Source: Deinococcus phoenicis (GTDB taxonomy: Bacteria > Deinococcota > Deinococci > Deinococcales > Deinococcaceae). Taken from it: 64,000 nucleotides of DNA. The notes under the pieces are model-generated. The model worked only from the letters and a program-made list of their open reading frames with translations. It was not told the DNA's origin and did not search any database. Positions 43,667-54,004 of the stretch are shown one piece after another. Position numbers and translations under genes: made by a program. The stretch's first letter is position 1; each line of letters opens with the position of its first letter. The stretch spans positions 1-64,000 of the forward strand of contig NZ_JHAC01000082.1 of assembly GCF_000599865.1 (NCBI RefSeq), in the 5' to 3' direction.

Positions 43667-46600
43667 TTACCGCCCCGGCCAGCGCCCCCGCACGTAGCGG
43701 GTCAGGTCCGCCCCCGCCAGCGACCGCGACTCGTTGCCCATCCGGGCGCAGAACTTCTCGCCCAGCCAGACCTCTTCCGGCGCGGCCTGCACGTCTACCC
43801 GGCACACCTGATGACCGTCCAATACCGGGAAGGAGATGCGGACCCACACGCCCACGTCCGGCGACAGCGCGGCCCGCAACTGCTGGCGCAGGTACAACTC
43901 GAACTTGTCCGGCGTACGCTCGTTCTTGCCGCGCAGGGCCAGGTCGGCGTCCAGCCCCACACCGCGCCCGGCATCGTCCACGCCGATCAGCAGCGTGCCG
44001 CCCTCGGCATTCGCCAGCGCCGCCACCGTCTTGAAGACCTCGGCCTTGAGGTAATCGGCCTGCTTCTGGCCGCGCACATCCCAGGCGAACGTCTCCTTGA
44101 ACTCCGCCTTGTGTCCCTCGCCGCCCGCCGCGATGCGGACCGTTTCGGGGTCGCCCTCCGGTGGCCTCAGCGCACGGTAGGCCGCCAGCGCCGCGTCCTT
44201 GACCTCCTGCGCCACCAGTGGGAAGGTTCCCAGGACATGCGTGAACTCGGCTTCGGTCAGGCCGTACAGATGCGCCACCCGCCCGTCCAGTTCGGCCCGC
44301 AGCGCTGCCCGTCCCGCCGGGTCCGTCACGCCGTCCGCGCTTCCGCTCAGGCCCGCCGCCTGAGCCAGTTCGTCAAACTCCGGGGCCGTGCAGATCAGCC
44401 GCGCCGCCGCCTGAGTGATGGGGGCGAAGTCGGGGTCGGAAGGGGTGAGACGGGGAATGGGGAGTTGGTAAGCGTAAAACATGTTGACGTGAGCCGACAC
44501 CTTTTGACGAATAACCCAGTCGCAGGCGTAGCTGTTGAGGACGGACACCACGAATAGGCTTTCCACCGGGTCAACCGAGGCCGAGTAATTGATGGTGTTG
44601 CCCATGAACACTTGTGGGGGGATGACAGCAGTAATCAAGGTCCGGTTATCCGTATTCCGCGCAATGTCCCGGAATCCCAACCTGTAGCCCTGAAAATCCA
44701 GCTTCTGCCCCGTATCCCCCGTCCGCCCCAAAACACCCTTCCGCCCTTCCGCCTCATCCACCCAGTAGCGCGGCGCGGCGAAGTCGTGGCGGAACTGGTG
44801 AATCATCTTGCCCTCGTACAGCGGCAGACGCCCCGGCCCCGGCGCAGTGCGGAACAGGTGGCTGTCGTTGGTCATGTGGAACTCGGTGCCCAGCTTCAGG
44901 TTCCACACGCCTTCCAACTGCTCGCCCAGCAGCGGAAAACGCAGCATCTTCTCGGCAATCTCGGCATCCAGTTCGGTCTTGAACTCCATCACGCTCAGGG
45001 AATCGGGCGAGAGGCGGCGCACCGTGTCCACCGTCAGGTCCAGGCCGACCGCGCCGGGAAAGTCCAGCAGGTCCTTTACGTCGTGGCGCATGAAGGCGGC
45101 GGGAAAGCGGGCCGTGTGGCCGCCCTTGCGGAAGCTCAGGACGACAAACTTGAAGGAGCGGTGGACGTTCTCGAAGATGACGCCCTTGCTACTGCCGTTC
45201 TCGAAGCAGAACAGGCCCGTCACGTTGGTCTGCTCGAACAGCATTTCCCGTAAACCCTTCGCGCCCAGGTCGGTATAGACGCCGCTGGGAATCACGATGC
45301 CGCACTCGCCGCCGTCACGCAGCAGCCGGAAGGACTGTTCCAGAAACAGCTTGTAGAGGTTCAGGTCGCTGCCGGTGCGCTTGCCGTTCACGGTGCTGCT
45401 CTGGTGGGCGAACTGCGGCGCGGCGCGGTAGTAGGCGCTGACGTGCGGATAGCCCGACTGGTAGGCCAGCCACTCGGCGCGGATGGCGGGGTCTTCCAGC
45501 AGGCGGCCCTGTTCCTTCTCGAAGTCCTTGATGCCCATCTTGTTCTTGCTGACCAACGCCGAGTGCGTCTCGAAAAACTCCTTGCCGTTGGGCTTCACGA
45601 TGTCCCACGGCGGGTTGGCGATGATCGCGTCGAAGCCGCCCCGGCCCATCACCTCGCTGAACTCGAAGCCCCAGTGAAAGGGCCGCAGCGCCTCGATATC
45701 GGCCAGCGTCAGCGCCCGCTTGGTGGCCCGGCCTTCCTTGCCCTTCGCGGCGTCCCAGGTGGCCTGCTCGTACTTGATCCCCAGACGGTGAAACTCGGCC
45801 AGCAGCAGCCGGTTCAGCGTGGCCTGCGCCGCCTGCCGGTTGGCCTCGATATTGTCGCGCAGCGTTCGCAGGTCGCCCAGCTTGAGGTTCGCGGCGTGGC
45901 GGTAACTGTTCAGGTCGATGAGGCGCTGCCGGATGATGTCGGGGTAACGCGGCTCGAACATGCTCTGCTGCGGGTTCAGGCGGTCGTAATCGGCCTCGTC
46001 CACATGCAGCAGGCCCACCAGACTGTTGCCGGTCAGGATGTTGAAGTCGATGTTGGGCAGCGGCTCCAAGTCGTTCAGCGTGTTGGCGCTGCTGACCAGA
46101 CTCAGAAAGAGGCGCAGCTTGGCGATTTCGGCGGCCTCCTCCATGATGTCCACGCCGTACAGGTTCTCGGTGATGATCTTTTTCTTGAGGTTGTAGTTGG
46201 CGCTCTTGTGGCCGCCGCGCAGCCCCTCGCGCCAGTCGTTCAGCGTGGGGTCGTTGAAGGCGTCGATGCGGCCCATCAGGGTGGAATACACGTCCAGCAG
46301 CGTCTTGAGGGCTGCGACCAGAAAGGCCCCGGAACCGCAGGCGGGGTCCAGCAGGCTCAGGCTCCTCAACCCGTCCGGGGCGGTTAGCAGGTGCCGGGTG
46401 AGGTTGGCGTCGGCGTTCATCAGCGCGTCACCCAGGTGGGTGGCGGCCCTCTCGCCCGGCCCCTTGCGGGCATTGATGCGCTCCAGAACCAGCCGGTCTA
46501 CGGTCTGCTTGCACAGGTACTCGGTGATCTCGGGCCGGGTGTAGTACGCGCCGAAGCCCTTCTGGTTGATGTACTTCTCGAAGATGTGGCCTAGCACGTC

Positions 46601-47647
46601 CGGGTCCAGGCCGCCCGCGTGCCGGTCCTCCTCCGACAGATTCCAGTCGTAGCGCCCGAAGAGGCCCAGCATCAGGTCGAACGCCCCATCGGGGATGAAG
46701 ATGTCGGGCCAGCACCCCTCGATGGGATGCGGCAGGAACAGGCCGCCGTTGAGGTAGGGAATGGGTCCAGTCAGCGCGACGGATTCGGGGCTGCGGTCCC
46801 CGTCCGGCTTGGCGAACGCCTCGAAAAACAGCGCCTTCAGGAACTCGGGGTAATAGCGGCCCTCGCCCCGGCCCCGGCTCTCTTTCAATTTGGTCTGAAG
46901 GTAGTTCAGGTCGCCGCTCTTGCTCCCGGCCACGTTCAAGAAGCCTTTGCGCTGGAGGAAATACACAAACATCAGCCGGTTGAGGATGACGCTGGCGTAC
47001 CACGCCCGGTCGCGCTCGTCGGGGATGCCCTCGATCTGCTCGGTGAAGGCGATGCGCTCCCGCTTGAACTCGTCGTAAAACCGCTTGACGACGGCCTGCG
47101 AGTCCAGCGAGGCGGCGAGGCGGGCGGCGACCTCGGTGACCTTCAGTTCGCCGTCTCCGTCCAGTTCGGCCATATCCACGAACAGGCCCGCGAGCTTGGA
47201 CACGAACAGGTCGTCGGGCTGACCCTTCACGTAGGTATGGGTGCGGGGCTGCGCCTTCGCCTTCTTCTCGCCCTCGCCCAGCTCTCGCTTGACCCACAGC
47301 CACTGGCTCTGGGTGCGTGCCCGGTTCACGAAGATCAGCAGGTGCTCGCGCTGCGTCACAGCAAGCGCATTGCTGACGGCCAGCCGCGCGGCGTGGTCGG
47401 GCAGCACGTCGTCGGGGTCGGTGGTCACGGCTTCCAGCACCGCCACGCCCCCCAGCTCCGCGATCCGCCGCAGCGGGTAGCTCTGGCCGCCCACCTGGAC
47501 GGTGCTGGACATACCCCCGCGTGGACGGTTCCACCCCAGCAGGTTCATGACTTCCGCGAACTCGAAGGAACGCAGGTGGCCGCGCAGGGTTTTGAGGTCG
47601 GCGGCGCTGAGGGTCTTGGGTGACGTGGGCTTGGAAGTAGAGGTCAT
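43667..47647 (-). CDS. Eco57I-type adenine-N6 DNA methyltransferase fused to a Schlafen AlbA_2 domain
   Basis: 1326 aa. The SAM-binding motif I is LLDPACGSGAFLVAAL (about residue 430), and the catalytic NPPW is in AIIANPPWDIV (about 680), both typical of Eco57I/type IIG and PglX-like enzymes. The GSDLNLYKLFLEQSF and target-recognition-like region follow. Residues about 1170-1300 are a different domain: GHKAEFKETFAWD, TVAALANAEGGTLLIGVDD, the AlbA_2/Schlafen nucleotide-binding fold. The N-terminal 300 residues may hold a nuclease or coupling domain; I see no clear PD-(D/E)xK. Confidence 0.88.
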   Translation of the reverse strand: MTSTSKPTSPKTLSAADLKTLRGHLRSFEFAEVMNLLGWNRPRGGMSSTVQVGGQSYPLRRIAELGGVAVLEAVTTDPDDVLPDHAARLAVSNALAVTQREHLLIFVNRARTQSQWLWVKRELGEGEKKAKAQPRTHTYVKGQPDDLFVSKLAGLFVDMAELDGDGELKVTEVAARLAASLDSQAVVKRFYDEFKRERIAFTEQIEGIPDERDRAWYASVILNRLMFVYFLQRKGFLNVAGSKSGDLNYLQTKLKESRGRGEGRYYPEFLKALFFEAFAKPDGDRSPESVALTGPIPYLNGGLFLPHPIEGCWPDIFIPDGAFDLMLGLFGRYDWNLSEEDRHAGGLDPDVLGHIFEKYINQKGFGAYYTRPEITEYLCKQTVDRLVLERINARKGPGERAATHLGDALMNADANLTRHLLTAPDGLRSLSLLDPACGSGAFLVAALKTLLDVYSTLMGRIDAFNDPTLNDWREGLRGGHKSANYNLKKKIITENLYGVDIMEEAAEIAKLRLFLSLVSSANTLNDLEPLPNIDFNILTGNSLVGLLHVDEADYDRLNPQQSMFEPRYPDIIRQRLIDLNSYRHAANLKLGDLRTLRDNIEANRQAAQATLNRLLLAEFHRLGIKYEQATWDAAKGKEGRATKRALTLADIEALRPFHWGFEFSEVMGRGGFDAIIANPPWDIVKPNGKEFFETHSALVSKNKMGIKDFEKEQGRLLEDPAIRAEWLAYQSGYPHVSAYYRAAPQFAHQSSTVNGKRTGSDLNLYKLFLEQSFRLLRDGGECGIVIPSGVYTDLGAKGLREMLFEQTNVTGLFCFENGSSKGVIFENVHRSFKFVVLSFRKGGHTARFPAAFMRHDVKDLLDFPGAVGLDLTVDTVRRLSPDSLSVMEFKTELDAEIAEKMLRFPLLGEQLEGVWNLKLGTEFHMTNDSHLFRTAPGPGRLPLYEGKMIHQFRHDFAAPRYWVDEAEGRKGVLGRTGDTGQKLDFQGYRLGFRDIARNTDNRTLITAVIPPQVFMGNTINYSASVDPVESLFVVSVLNSYACDWVIRQKVSAHVNMFYAYQLPIPRLTPSDPDFAPITQAAARLICTAPEFDELAQAAGLSGSADGVTDPAGRAALRAELDGRVAHLYGLTEAEFTHVLGTFPLVAQEVKDAALAAYRALRPPEGDPETVRIAAGGEGHKAEFKETFAWDVRGQKQADYLKAEVFKTVAALANAEGGTLLIGVDDAGRGVGLDADLALRGKNERTPDKFELYLRQQLRAALSPDVGVWVRISFPVLDGHQVCRVDVQAAPEEVWLGEKFCARMGNESRSLAGADLTRYVRGRWPGR

Positions 47648-47677
47648 GGCGGTCCTTTCGGGGGATGGAGGGCAGAT

Positions 47678-50600
47678 TCAGCCGGAGCGCAGGCCCAGCG
47701 AACAGATGATCTGCGGCTCGCTCGGCTTGTCGTCCTCGTCCTGCTTGAGGCTCAGGCGGTCGTCCTCACGCAGCGTCAGCACCAGCGCGGCGAGCCCCTC
47801 ATCGCTGATGCCGCTCCGCAGTTGGCGAGAGAGGGTATCGAGGGCCGAGGCCCGCAGCGGAAACTTGTAGATGTCGTCTACGGCGAGCAGAAGTTCAGGC
47901 GAGGAGTAGAGGGTGCCTTCCAGGTTTGTGGCGTAGCGCTTGAGACGGTCGTAGGTGCGGGCGCGGGGGCCGCTGGCCCGCCCCACTTGCCCGCCCGCCG
48001 TGCTCTCCTCTGTGTGGATATGCGCCACCCCCGCCTGCACGAGGTCGTGGTGCTCCGGCAGACGCTCCAGGGCCGGGGTATCGGGGGCGCAGGCCGCCGC
48101 CTCCAGAATCCGCAGTTGACTCTGGGTCACGCTGCGGCCCTGCTCATCCATCCAGGCCAGAGCGTCGTAGCCGCTGGGGGTGCGGGTGTAGACCAACACG
48201 CCGGGGGGCGCTTCGGGGGCGGCTTGGTGAGCTTTGGTGCTGTACACCACGTCGGGCAGGCCGGGGATGCGGACGGCCAGGGTCGGATCACGCTTCAGCG
48301 CCTTTTCCCAGATCGAGAAGGCGCGGCTGGCGAGGTCCACGTCGCCGTCGTCTTCGTCATCCAGCAGGCCGGATTTCTCGTGGTACAGGTCGAAGAGCTT
48401 CTGCGCCTCGTCGTCCTCGAAAAACCGCTCGTCGGTGCCGACCACCTCGGCGTTTTCCAGCAGGCGCTGACGCACCCGGGCACGCAGGTTGATCAGCCGC
48501 TCCACGCCGTCGGACGGCAGGAAGGAATAGCTCTCGATGTTGGGGGCCTTCTGCCCGATGCGGTCCACGCGGCCCGCCCGCTGAATCAGCCGGATGATCG
48601 CCCACGGCAGATCGAAATTGACGACGATATGGGCGTCTTGCAGGTTCTGACCTTCCGACAGCACATCGGTGGCGATTAGAATTCGGATGTCCTGGTCAGG
48701 GGGATACGCCTTGCCGTTGCTCTGCGGCGAGAAGCGCCAGGCCAGGGCGCTGGGGTCGGGGCTTGATCCGGTGACACCCTCCACCCGACCCACTCCGCGC
48801 CGCCGCAACTCGGCCACCAGATAATTCACGGTGTCCGCGAACTGGGAAAAGATCAGCACCTTCTCGGTGGGGTGCGTCTCGGTCAGCAGGGTCAGCAGGG
48901 CAGCGAGCTTGGGGTCGGCCTCGGCCCGCCACTCGCCCACACTGTTCAGAACGCCGAGAAGGGCGCGGGCGTCCCTGTTCAGGGCGTCGTGGAGCTTCTT
49001 CGTCATCAGCTCGGGGCGCAGCCACTTGAAGCGCCTCTGGTAGTCCGTCTCGTAGCGGGCGTAAATCTGCGCCGCCCTGGCCCGGTAGGCGGCTTCACTG
49101 CGAAGAAGCGCGGCGTCTGTGGCGTCGGCGGAAGCGTCGGCAGAAGGCTGCTCGCCCTCCAGCGCCACGTCGCCGTCCAGCGCGAAAAGGCCCTCGGCGT
49201 CGTCATCCCGCTCGTCCAGCAGGTCGGCCCCCTGCGAACCAATGGGCAGTGGCTTTCCGGCCTCCAGCGCGTGCATGAAGATGTAGTTTCGCAGGACGTG
49301 CCGCTCGACCGACTGCACGAAGGTGGCCCCGCTGCTTTCCAGCCGCTTGAAGAGGTTGGTGCGCGAGAAGCCGATCAGGCGTTTTCCGGCGCGGCCCAGG
49401 TTGCCCAGTTGCTCCAGTTCGGCGGGGGTGGCGGTGGCCCGTGCCTTCTCGCTGATGTAGTTGCCCAGGCCGTAGCGCGGCAGAGCCAGCTTGCCGATCA
49501 GCTCCACGACCGCCGGAGCGTACAGGCGGGCGTAGGCGTCGGCCGGGTCCCCCTCATCCACCGCGAAGGTCACGGTGCGGGGGCGACGGGTTGGGAAGTA
49601 GGCCCGCGCGCCCCCGGCGAAGGTCAGAAAACGGCGCTGCGTCTCTAGATCAAGTTGGGTGTAGTTCTGCAAGACGAAACTGCGGGTGCGCCGGACCAGA
49701 TACAGCCGCATCAGGTCGCGCCAGTCGTCGGCGTACTCGCTCTTCTCAAAGGCGGCGACCGTGGTGGGCTGGGTCTGGAACTTGGCCGTGAACTCGGCTT
49801 CCCCCAGATCCCGCATCAGCATCTCTGGGCGGATGCCCAGGTCGGTGGTCTCGGGGACGAACAGCCGCAGTTGGGCGCCCAGGTCGGCAAACTCCTTGTT
49901 GTACGGCGTGGCCGACAGCAGGATGACCTTGCTCTCGTTCTGGGTGATGTACTCCTGAATGGCGCGGTAGCGGCGGCCCTCGCAGTTCCGCAGGTTGTGG
50001 CTCTCGTCGATCAGCACGACCTGATACCGCAGGGTATTCGCCAGATGATGGGCCGCCCGGCTGATCGGCATGACCTTAGCCGTCAGTCCGTAGCGGTGAA
50101 CGTAGTCCTCCCACATCGGCACCAGATTCACCGGGCAGATAATCAGGGTGCGGGTGCCGTGGTCGTCCTGCATGACCCGCGCCAGGGCTGTCGCCATCAG
50201 GGTCTTGCCCAGCCCCACCACGTCTCCCAGCATCACCCCACCCCGGCGGTTCAGGTGGTGCGCGGCGATCTGCACGGCGGCAGCCTGATAGGGAAAGAGG
50301 ACATTTTCCAGGTCACGCGGAATACGGAACTCGCCCACCCCGGCGCGCGCCTCCCGCGAGAGGTGGTAGGCCATCTTCAGGTAGATCTCGTGCGGGGTAT
50401 GGCCCTGTTCCCCGGCCCAGCTCTCGTCGATGATCTGGGCCAATTCTTCCGAGATGTCCAGCGCCCAGCGGTTCTCCCAGCGGGCCTCGAACCAGTCGGC
50501 CAGCTTCTGGGTGCCGTCGTGGTCGGCGGCGTCCACGTTCAGCTCGCCTTGGCGCTGCAACCCGGCGAAGGTCAGGTTGCTCGACCCGACGAAGGCCATC

Positions 50601-51061
50601 CGGGGCGTGACCCCGCCCGGTAGGTGAAACAGATACAGCTTGGCGTGGAGCAGAAATTCCAGAAAGAGCTTGACCTGGACCTTGCCTGACTTGAGCTGAC
50701 GGCTCAGGCGGCGCAGGCCCGCCTCGTCGCTGCTGGAGGGCGCACCCAGCATCAACTGGTTGCGGAACCCCTCGGCCACCTTGCGGCGCAGCCCCAGGGC
50801 GGTGCGGTTGTCCATGCCCTCCGGCTTACCGAGGAGCCGCAAGGCCGAGCGTAACTCGCCTTCCGGCAGTTCCTGCATTCCGACCAGCAGGCGCACGCGG
50901 GAATCTTCCCGCCCGGCCCAGCCCTCGACCAGATCGTCGACCAGCTTCCAGCCCCGCAGGTTGAAGTAACCCACGCAGAAATCGGCCCGCTGGGCATGGG
51001 CCATCGTGTCGCGTAAGGCGTCCTTGAGGTGCAGATCAATATTGTCAAAAATCCGGGGCAC
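47678..51061 (-). CDS. Fused PLD-like nuclease and SNF2-type helicase
   Basis: 1127 aa. N-terminal phospholipase D-like domain: LHAKLYLF (His139, Lys141) and FVGSSNLTFAG. Then an SF2 helicase of SNF2 type: LFPYQAAAV, GDVVGLGKTLMA (about 279-290), DESHNLR, LLSATPYN, VLIFSQFADTV, ATDVLSEGQNLQ and IQRAGRVDRIGQ. It would translocate on DNA and possibly cut it. It leads the defence operon: GTG at 51061 follows TAGTAT by 7 nt, and the methyltransferase starts 30 nt after its stop. Confidence 0.9.
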   Translation of the reverse strand: MPRIFDNIDLHLKDALRDTMAHAQRADFCVGYFNLRGWKLVDDLVEGWAGREDSRVRLLVGMQELPEGELRSALRLLGKPEGMDNRTALGLRRKVAEGFRNQLMLGAPSSSDEAGLRRLSRQLKSGKVQVKLFLEFLLHAKLYLFHLPGGVTPRMAFVGSSNLTFAGLQRQGELNVDAADHDGTQKLADWFEARWENRWALDISEELAQIIDESWAGEQGHTPHEIYLKMAYHLSREARAGVGEFRIPRDLENVLFPYQAAAVQIAAHHLNRRGGVMLGDVVGLGKTLMATALARVMQDDHGTRTLIICPVNLVPMWEDYVHRYGLTAKVMPISRAAHHLANTLRYQVVLIDESHNLRNCEGRRYRAIQEYITQNESKVILLSATPYNKEFADLGAQLRLFVPETTDLGIRPEMLMRDLGEAEFTAKFQTQPTTVAAFEKSEYADDWRDLMRLYLVRRTRSFVLQNYTQLDLETQRRFLTFAGGARAYFPTRRPRTVTFAVDEGDPADAYARLYAPAVVELIGKLALPRYGLGNYISEKARATATPAELEQLGNLGRAGKRLIGFSRTNLFKRLESSGATFVQSVERHVLRNYIFMHALEAGKPLPIGSQGADLLDERDDDAEGLFALDGDVALEGEQPSADASADATDAALLRSEAAYRARAAQIYARYETDYQRRFKWLRPELMTKKLHDALNRDARALLGVLNSVGEWRAEADPKLAALLTLLTETHPTEKVLIFSQFADTVNYLVAELRRRGVGRVEGVTGSSPDPSALAWRFSPQSNGKAYPPDQDIRILIATDVLSEGQNLQDAHIVVNFDLPWAIIRLIQRAGRVDRIGQKAPNIESYSFLPSDGVERLINLRARVRQRLLENAEVVGTDERFFEDDEAQKLFDLYHEKSGLLDDEDDGDVDLASRAFSIWEKALKRDPTLAVRIPGLPDVVYSTKAHQAAPEAPPGVLVYTRTPSGYDALAWMDEQGRSVTQSQLRILEAAACAPDTPALERLPEHHDLVQAGVAHIHTEESTAGGQVGRASGPRARTYDRLKRYATNLEGTLYSSPELLLAVDDIYKFPLRASALDTLSRQLRSGISDEGLAALVLTLREDDRLSLKQDEDDKPSEPQIICSLGLRSG

Positions 51062-51074
51062 TAGGCCAATACTA

Positions 51075-51364
51075 GTGCGGGCGGTCAGGGCGGGGGCCAG
51101 AGTTGCCAGCAGTCTGACAGCGGGATTGGGTCTACCCCGACTTCAGCGCCTGTCTGAGCCGCAACCCAGTGCGAAAGGGAGTGGACAGGACTACACCTTG
51201 CTGCGCAGGTATAAAACCTTGCCCTGTCTGCGTGCTACACGCGTGCTACACAGCCGGGGCAGAAGGGGACTTCTGAGAACAGGTTGGGATGGGCAGAGCA
51301 TAGAAAGCCTGTCTCTAACGCAATTCCGTGATGAAGAAGGACGGACCATGAAGGTTCAGGTCCT
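51075..51364. other. Gene-free right end of the island
   Basis: No gene is supported between the helicase promoter and attR. The stretch holds the 26-bp arm-type repeat (51228-51253) and an AT-rich spot near 51211-51219 (tataaaacc), both expected in a recombination arm. Confidence 0.5.
51228..51253 (+). repeat. Right arm-type repeat (tandem GTGCTAC)
   Basis: Matches the left copy at 22622-22647 at 24 of 26 positions, in the same orientation. It contains two GTGCTACAC units 12 bp apart. It lies 111 bp inside attR. Confidence 0.6.
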
Positions 51365-51415
<51 letters not shown>

Positions 51416-51426
51416 GAAAGAAGAAG

Positions 51427-51452
51427 TCCCTCCCATGTGGAGGGATTTTTTC
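51427..51452 (+). terminator. Probable original tRNA-Pro terminator, displaced by the island
   Basis: TCCCTCC (51427-51433) and GGAGGGA (51439-51445), loop of 5, then TTTTTTC. It is 11 nt after attR, the same place relative to the tRNA end as the island-encoded terminator at 22560. Confidence 0.8.
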
Positions 51453-51507
51453 TTGCCCCGGCGGGGCTGGCATCAATAGGGCTGGGGGGCCGGACAGCGC
51501 GGGGACT

Positions 51508-52341
51508 TCAGGCGTCTGCTTCTGCGCGTTTGCCCTTGCCGCCCGCCGCTTCGGGCGCGCGGGTCAGCTCGGCGGCGGGCACGCCCAGCAGCATGCCTTG
51601 GTCGGTATGCACGTCCACCGTGCCGGTCAGCGGGTGCAGTTTGGTGACCTTGCCGCACGCGCCGCTGCCGGTGTGGCACACGCGGGCGTTCTTGCGGGGC
51701 AGGTCGCCCAACAGGTCGAGGTACTGGGTGTGCTCGAATTGCAGGCAGCACAGCAGGCGACCGCAGGGGCCGCTGAGCTTTTCGGGATTCAGCGGGAGCT
51801 GCTGATCGCGGGCCATCCTGATACTGACGGGGGCGAACTCCTGGAGGTGGTTGCTGGAGCAGTTCTCGCGCCCGCAGGCCCCCAGCGTGCCGATCATCTG
51901 CGCCTGCTCGCGCGGGCCGACCGCCGCGAAGTTCACGCGGGCGCGGGTATGGGCGCGCAGCTCACCGATCAGGCTGCCCAGCTCGATGCGGTCCTCGGCG
52001 CTGTAGCTGACCGTGACCAGACTCTCGTCGAGCGTGAACTCGACCGCCACCAGCTTGACGGGCAGGCCACGCTCACGGGCGCGGGCACGCAGCAGCCACT
52101 TCAGGTCCTCGCCCTGGCGGTGCAGCTCCTCCCAGCGGGTGAGGTCTTCGGGGGTCGCCGCGCGCAGCACGGTGCCGTAGCGGCCCTGCTCGTCCGGGGT
52201 CTGCCCCTCGCCGCGCACGGTGGCAATTTCGGGGCCGCGCTTGCCCTGCACGACGACGCGGGTCCCCACCGCGTGCGGCTCGGCGCTGAGCATCGCGTGC
52301 AGGCGAGGACTGCGTTCAAACCGGACAGGAAGGACAACCAC
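51508..52341 (-). CDS. PSP1-domain protein (RicT/YaaT-like)
   Basis: 277 aa. The central PSP1 domain has conserved Cys clusters [13 protein letters not shown] and [14 protein letters not shown] (about residues 150-205), which in Bacillus RicT help hold an Fe-S cluster. RicT works with partners in mRNA maturation. The C-terminal part after about 215 is a small beta domain. The GTG at 52341 is chosen; an upstream ATG is in another frame. It is the first chromosomal gene right of the island. Confidence 0.88.
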   Translation of the reverse strand: MVVLPVRFERSPRLHAMLSAEPHAVGTRVVVQGKRGPEIATVRGEGQTPDEQGRYGTVLRAATPEDLTRWEELHRQGEDLKWLLRARARERGLPVKLVAVEFTLDESLVTVSYSAEDRIELGSLIGELRAHTRARVNFAAVGPREQAQMIGTLGACGRENCSSNHLQEFAPVSIRMARDQQLPLNPEKLSGPCGRLLCCLQFEHTQYLDLLGDLPRKNARVCHTGSGACGKVTKLHPLTGTVDVHTDQGMLLGVPAAELTRAPEAAGGKGKRAEADA

Positions 52342-52415
52342 GGCATGCAGGATGTCACGCCGGGCGCGGGGGCGTCGAGAGCCGGGTCACGAAGCGGCGC
52401 AGGCCTCCCCGGCGC

Positions 52416-52793
<378 letters not shown>

Positions 52794-52867
52794 GCCTTCC
52801 ACTGTACCCGCGACTGGGCCTGTGCGGCCCGGACCCGGGCGGCAGAAGGAGCCGCCGGGCAGCGGCC

Positions 52868-53923
52868 TCAGCTGAACGGCTTGCGGGCCTCGCGCGGCTC
52901 GCCCGGGGCCGGGGCGGCCCGGATAGGCGCGGGGCGCGGCGGGGGACGGCCCAGGCGGGCACGCGTGACCCGCTGCGCGACGACCACCCCGACCAGCAGC
53001 GTCACGCCGATCAGGCCGATCACCACGCGGTACTCGGGCATCAGCATCACGCCGAGCAGCGTGAAGTACGCGAGAATCAGCAGGACGTAGGTCAGGGGGC
53101 TGCTGCCCCGCTGGGCACTGAGCAGCACGTCCACATACAGCGGGCCGTCGCCCTGGCGCACCGGGAGGGTGTAGTGCGGCGGCCGCTGGTCGTGCAGCAC
53201 GTCCACGACCACGGCGGTGATGTTGTCGGGGCCGCCCGCATCGTTGGCCGCGTTGATCAGGGCGCGGGCAACCCGGTCGGGGGTCTGGGGCCGCAGCAGC
53301 AGGTCGAGCAGCGCAGGATCGGCCACCACCCCGCTCAGGCCGTCACTGCACAGCAGCAGGCGGTCCCCGGCCCGCAGCGGCAGCCCGAACAGTTCCAGCC
53401 GCACCCGCTCCTCGCCGCCCAGCGCGTTGCTCACCACGCTGCGCCACTGGTGGTGCCGGGCTTCTTCCTCGGTGAGGTTGCCCAGGCGCACCTGTTCGGC
53501 CACCCAGGAGTGGTCGTCGGTCAGGCGGTGAAGTTCACCTTCTCGCAGCAGGTAAGCCCGCGAGTCGCCCACGTGGGCCACGATGGCCGCGCCCCGGTCC
53601 ACCAGCAGGGCCAGCAGCGTGGTGCCCATGCCCACGTACTCCCCGACCGCGTGGCGCAGCACCGCGAGGTTGGCGGCCTGCACCGCCTCCGCCAGCCGCT
53701 CGGGGGGCGGGGCACGCCCGTCGAGGTACTGCTGGCTGAGGGTGTCCAGCGCCAGATTCGCGGCGAGTTCCCCGGCGGCGTGTCCGCCCATCCCGTCGGC
53801 CACCGCGTACAGCCCGCCCCGGGGCAGGTCGAGCGCCAGGGCCGCGTCCTGATTCACGCGACGTTGACGCCCCACATCCGTCAGAATCCCGGAGGACAGG
53901 GGGGGCGTCGCGGCGGCGCGCAT
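52868..53923 (-). CDS. PP2C-type Ser/Thr phosphatase with C-terminal membrane helices
   Basis: 351 aa. Metal-binding motifs are [42 protein letters not shown] and [11 protein letters not shown] (to about residue 240). Two membrane helices follow ([36 protein letters not shown]), then a short Arg/Pro tail. It should reverse Ser/Thr kinase signalling at the membrane. The ATG at 53923 has TATATT 6 nt upstream. Confidence 0.93.
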   Translation of the reverse strand: MRAAATPPLSSGILTDVGRQRRVNQDAALALDLPRGGLYAVADGMGGHAAGELAANLALDTLSQQYLDGRAPPPERLAEAVQAANLAVLRHAVGEYVGMGTTLLALLVDRGAAIVAHVGDSRAYLLREGELHRLTDDHSWVAEQVRLGNLTEEEARHHQWRSVVSNALGGEERVRLELFGLPLRAGDRLLLCSDGLSGVVADPALLDLLLRPQTPDRVARALINAANDAGGPDNITAVVVDVLHDQRPPHYTLPVRQGDGPLYVDVLLSAQRGSSPLTYVLLILAYFTLLGVMLMPEYRVVIGLIGVTLLVGVVVAQRVTRARLGRPPPRPAPIRAAPAPGEPREARKPFS

Positions 53924-54004
53924 GTGAACAATATAAGGGAAGCTTTTTCCCCGGCTGCATGACCCTTTGCACATCTGAGGTCCGGGCCGGGCCTCAGGCC
54001 CGGA

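Noticed and set aside
41819..51061. A standard DISARM or BREX system
   Set aside because: DrmA/DrmB and the BREX genes brxA/B/C/pglZ are absent from the window, and the gene fusions differ.
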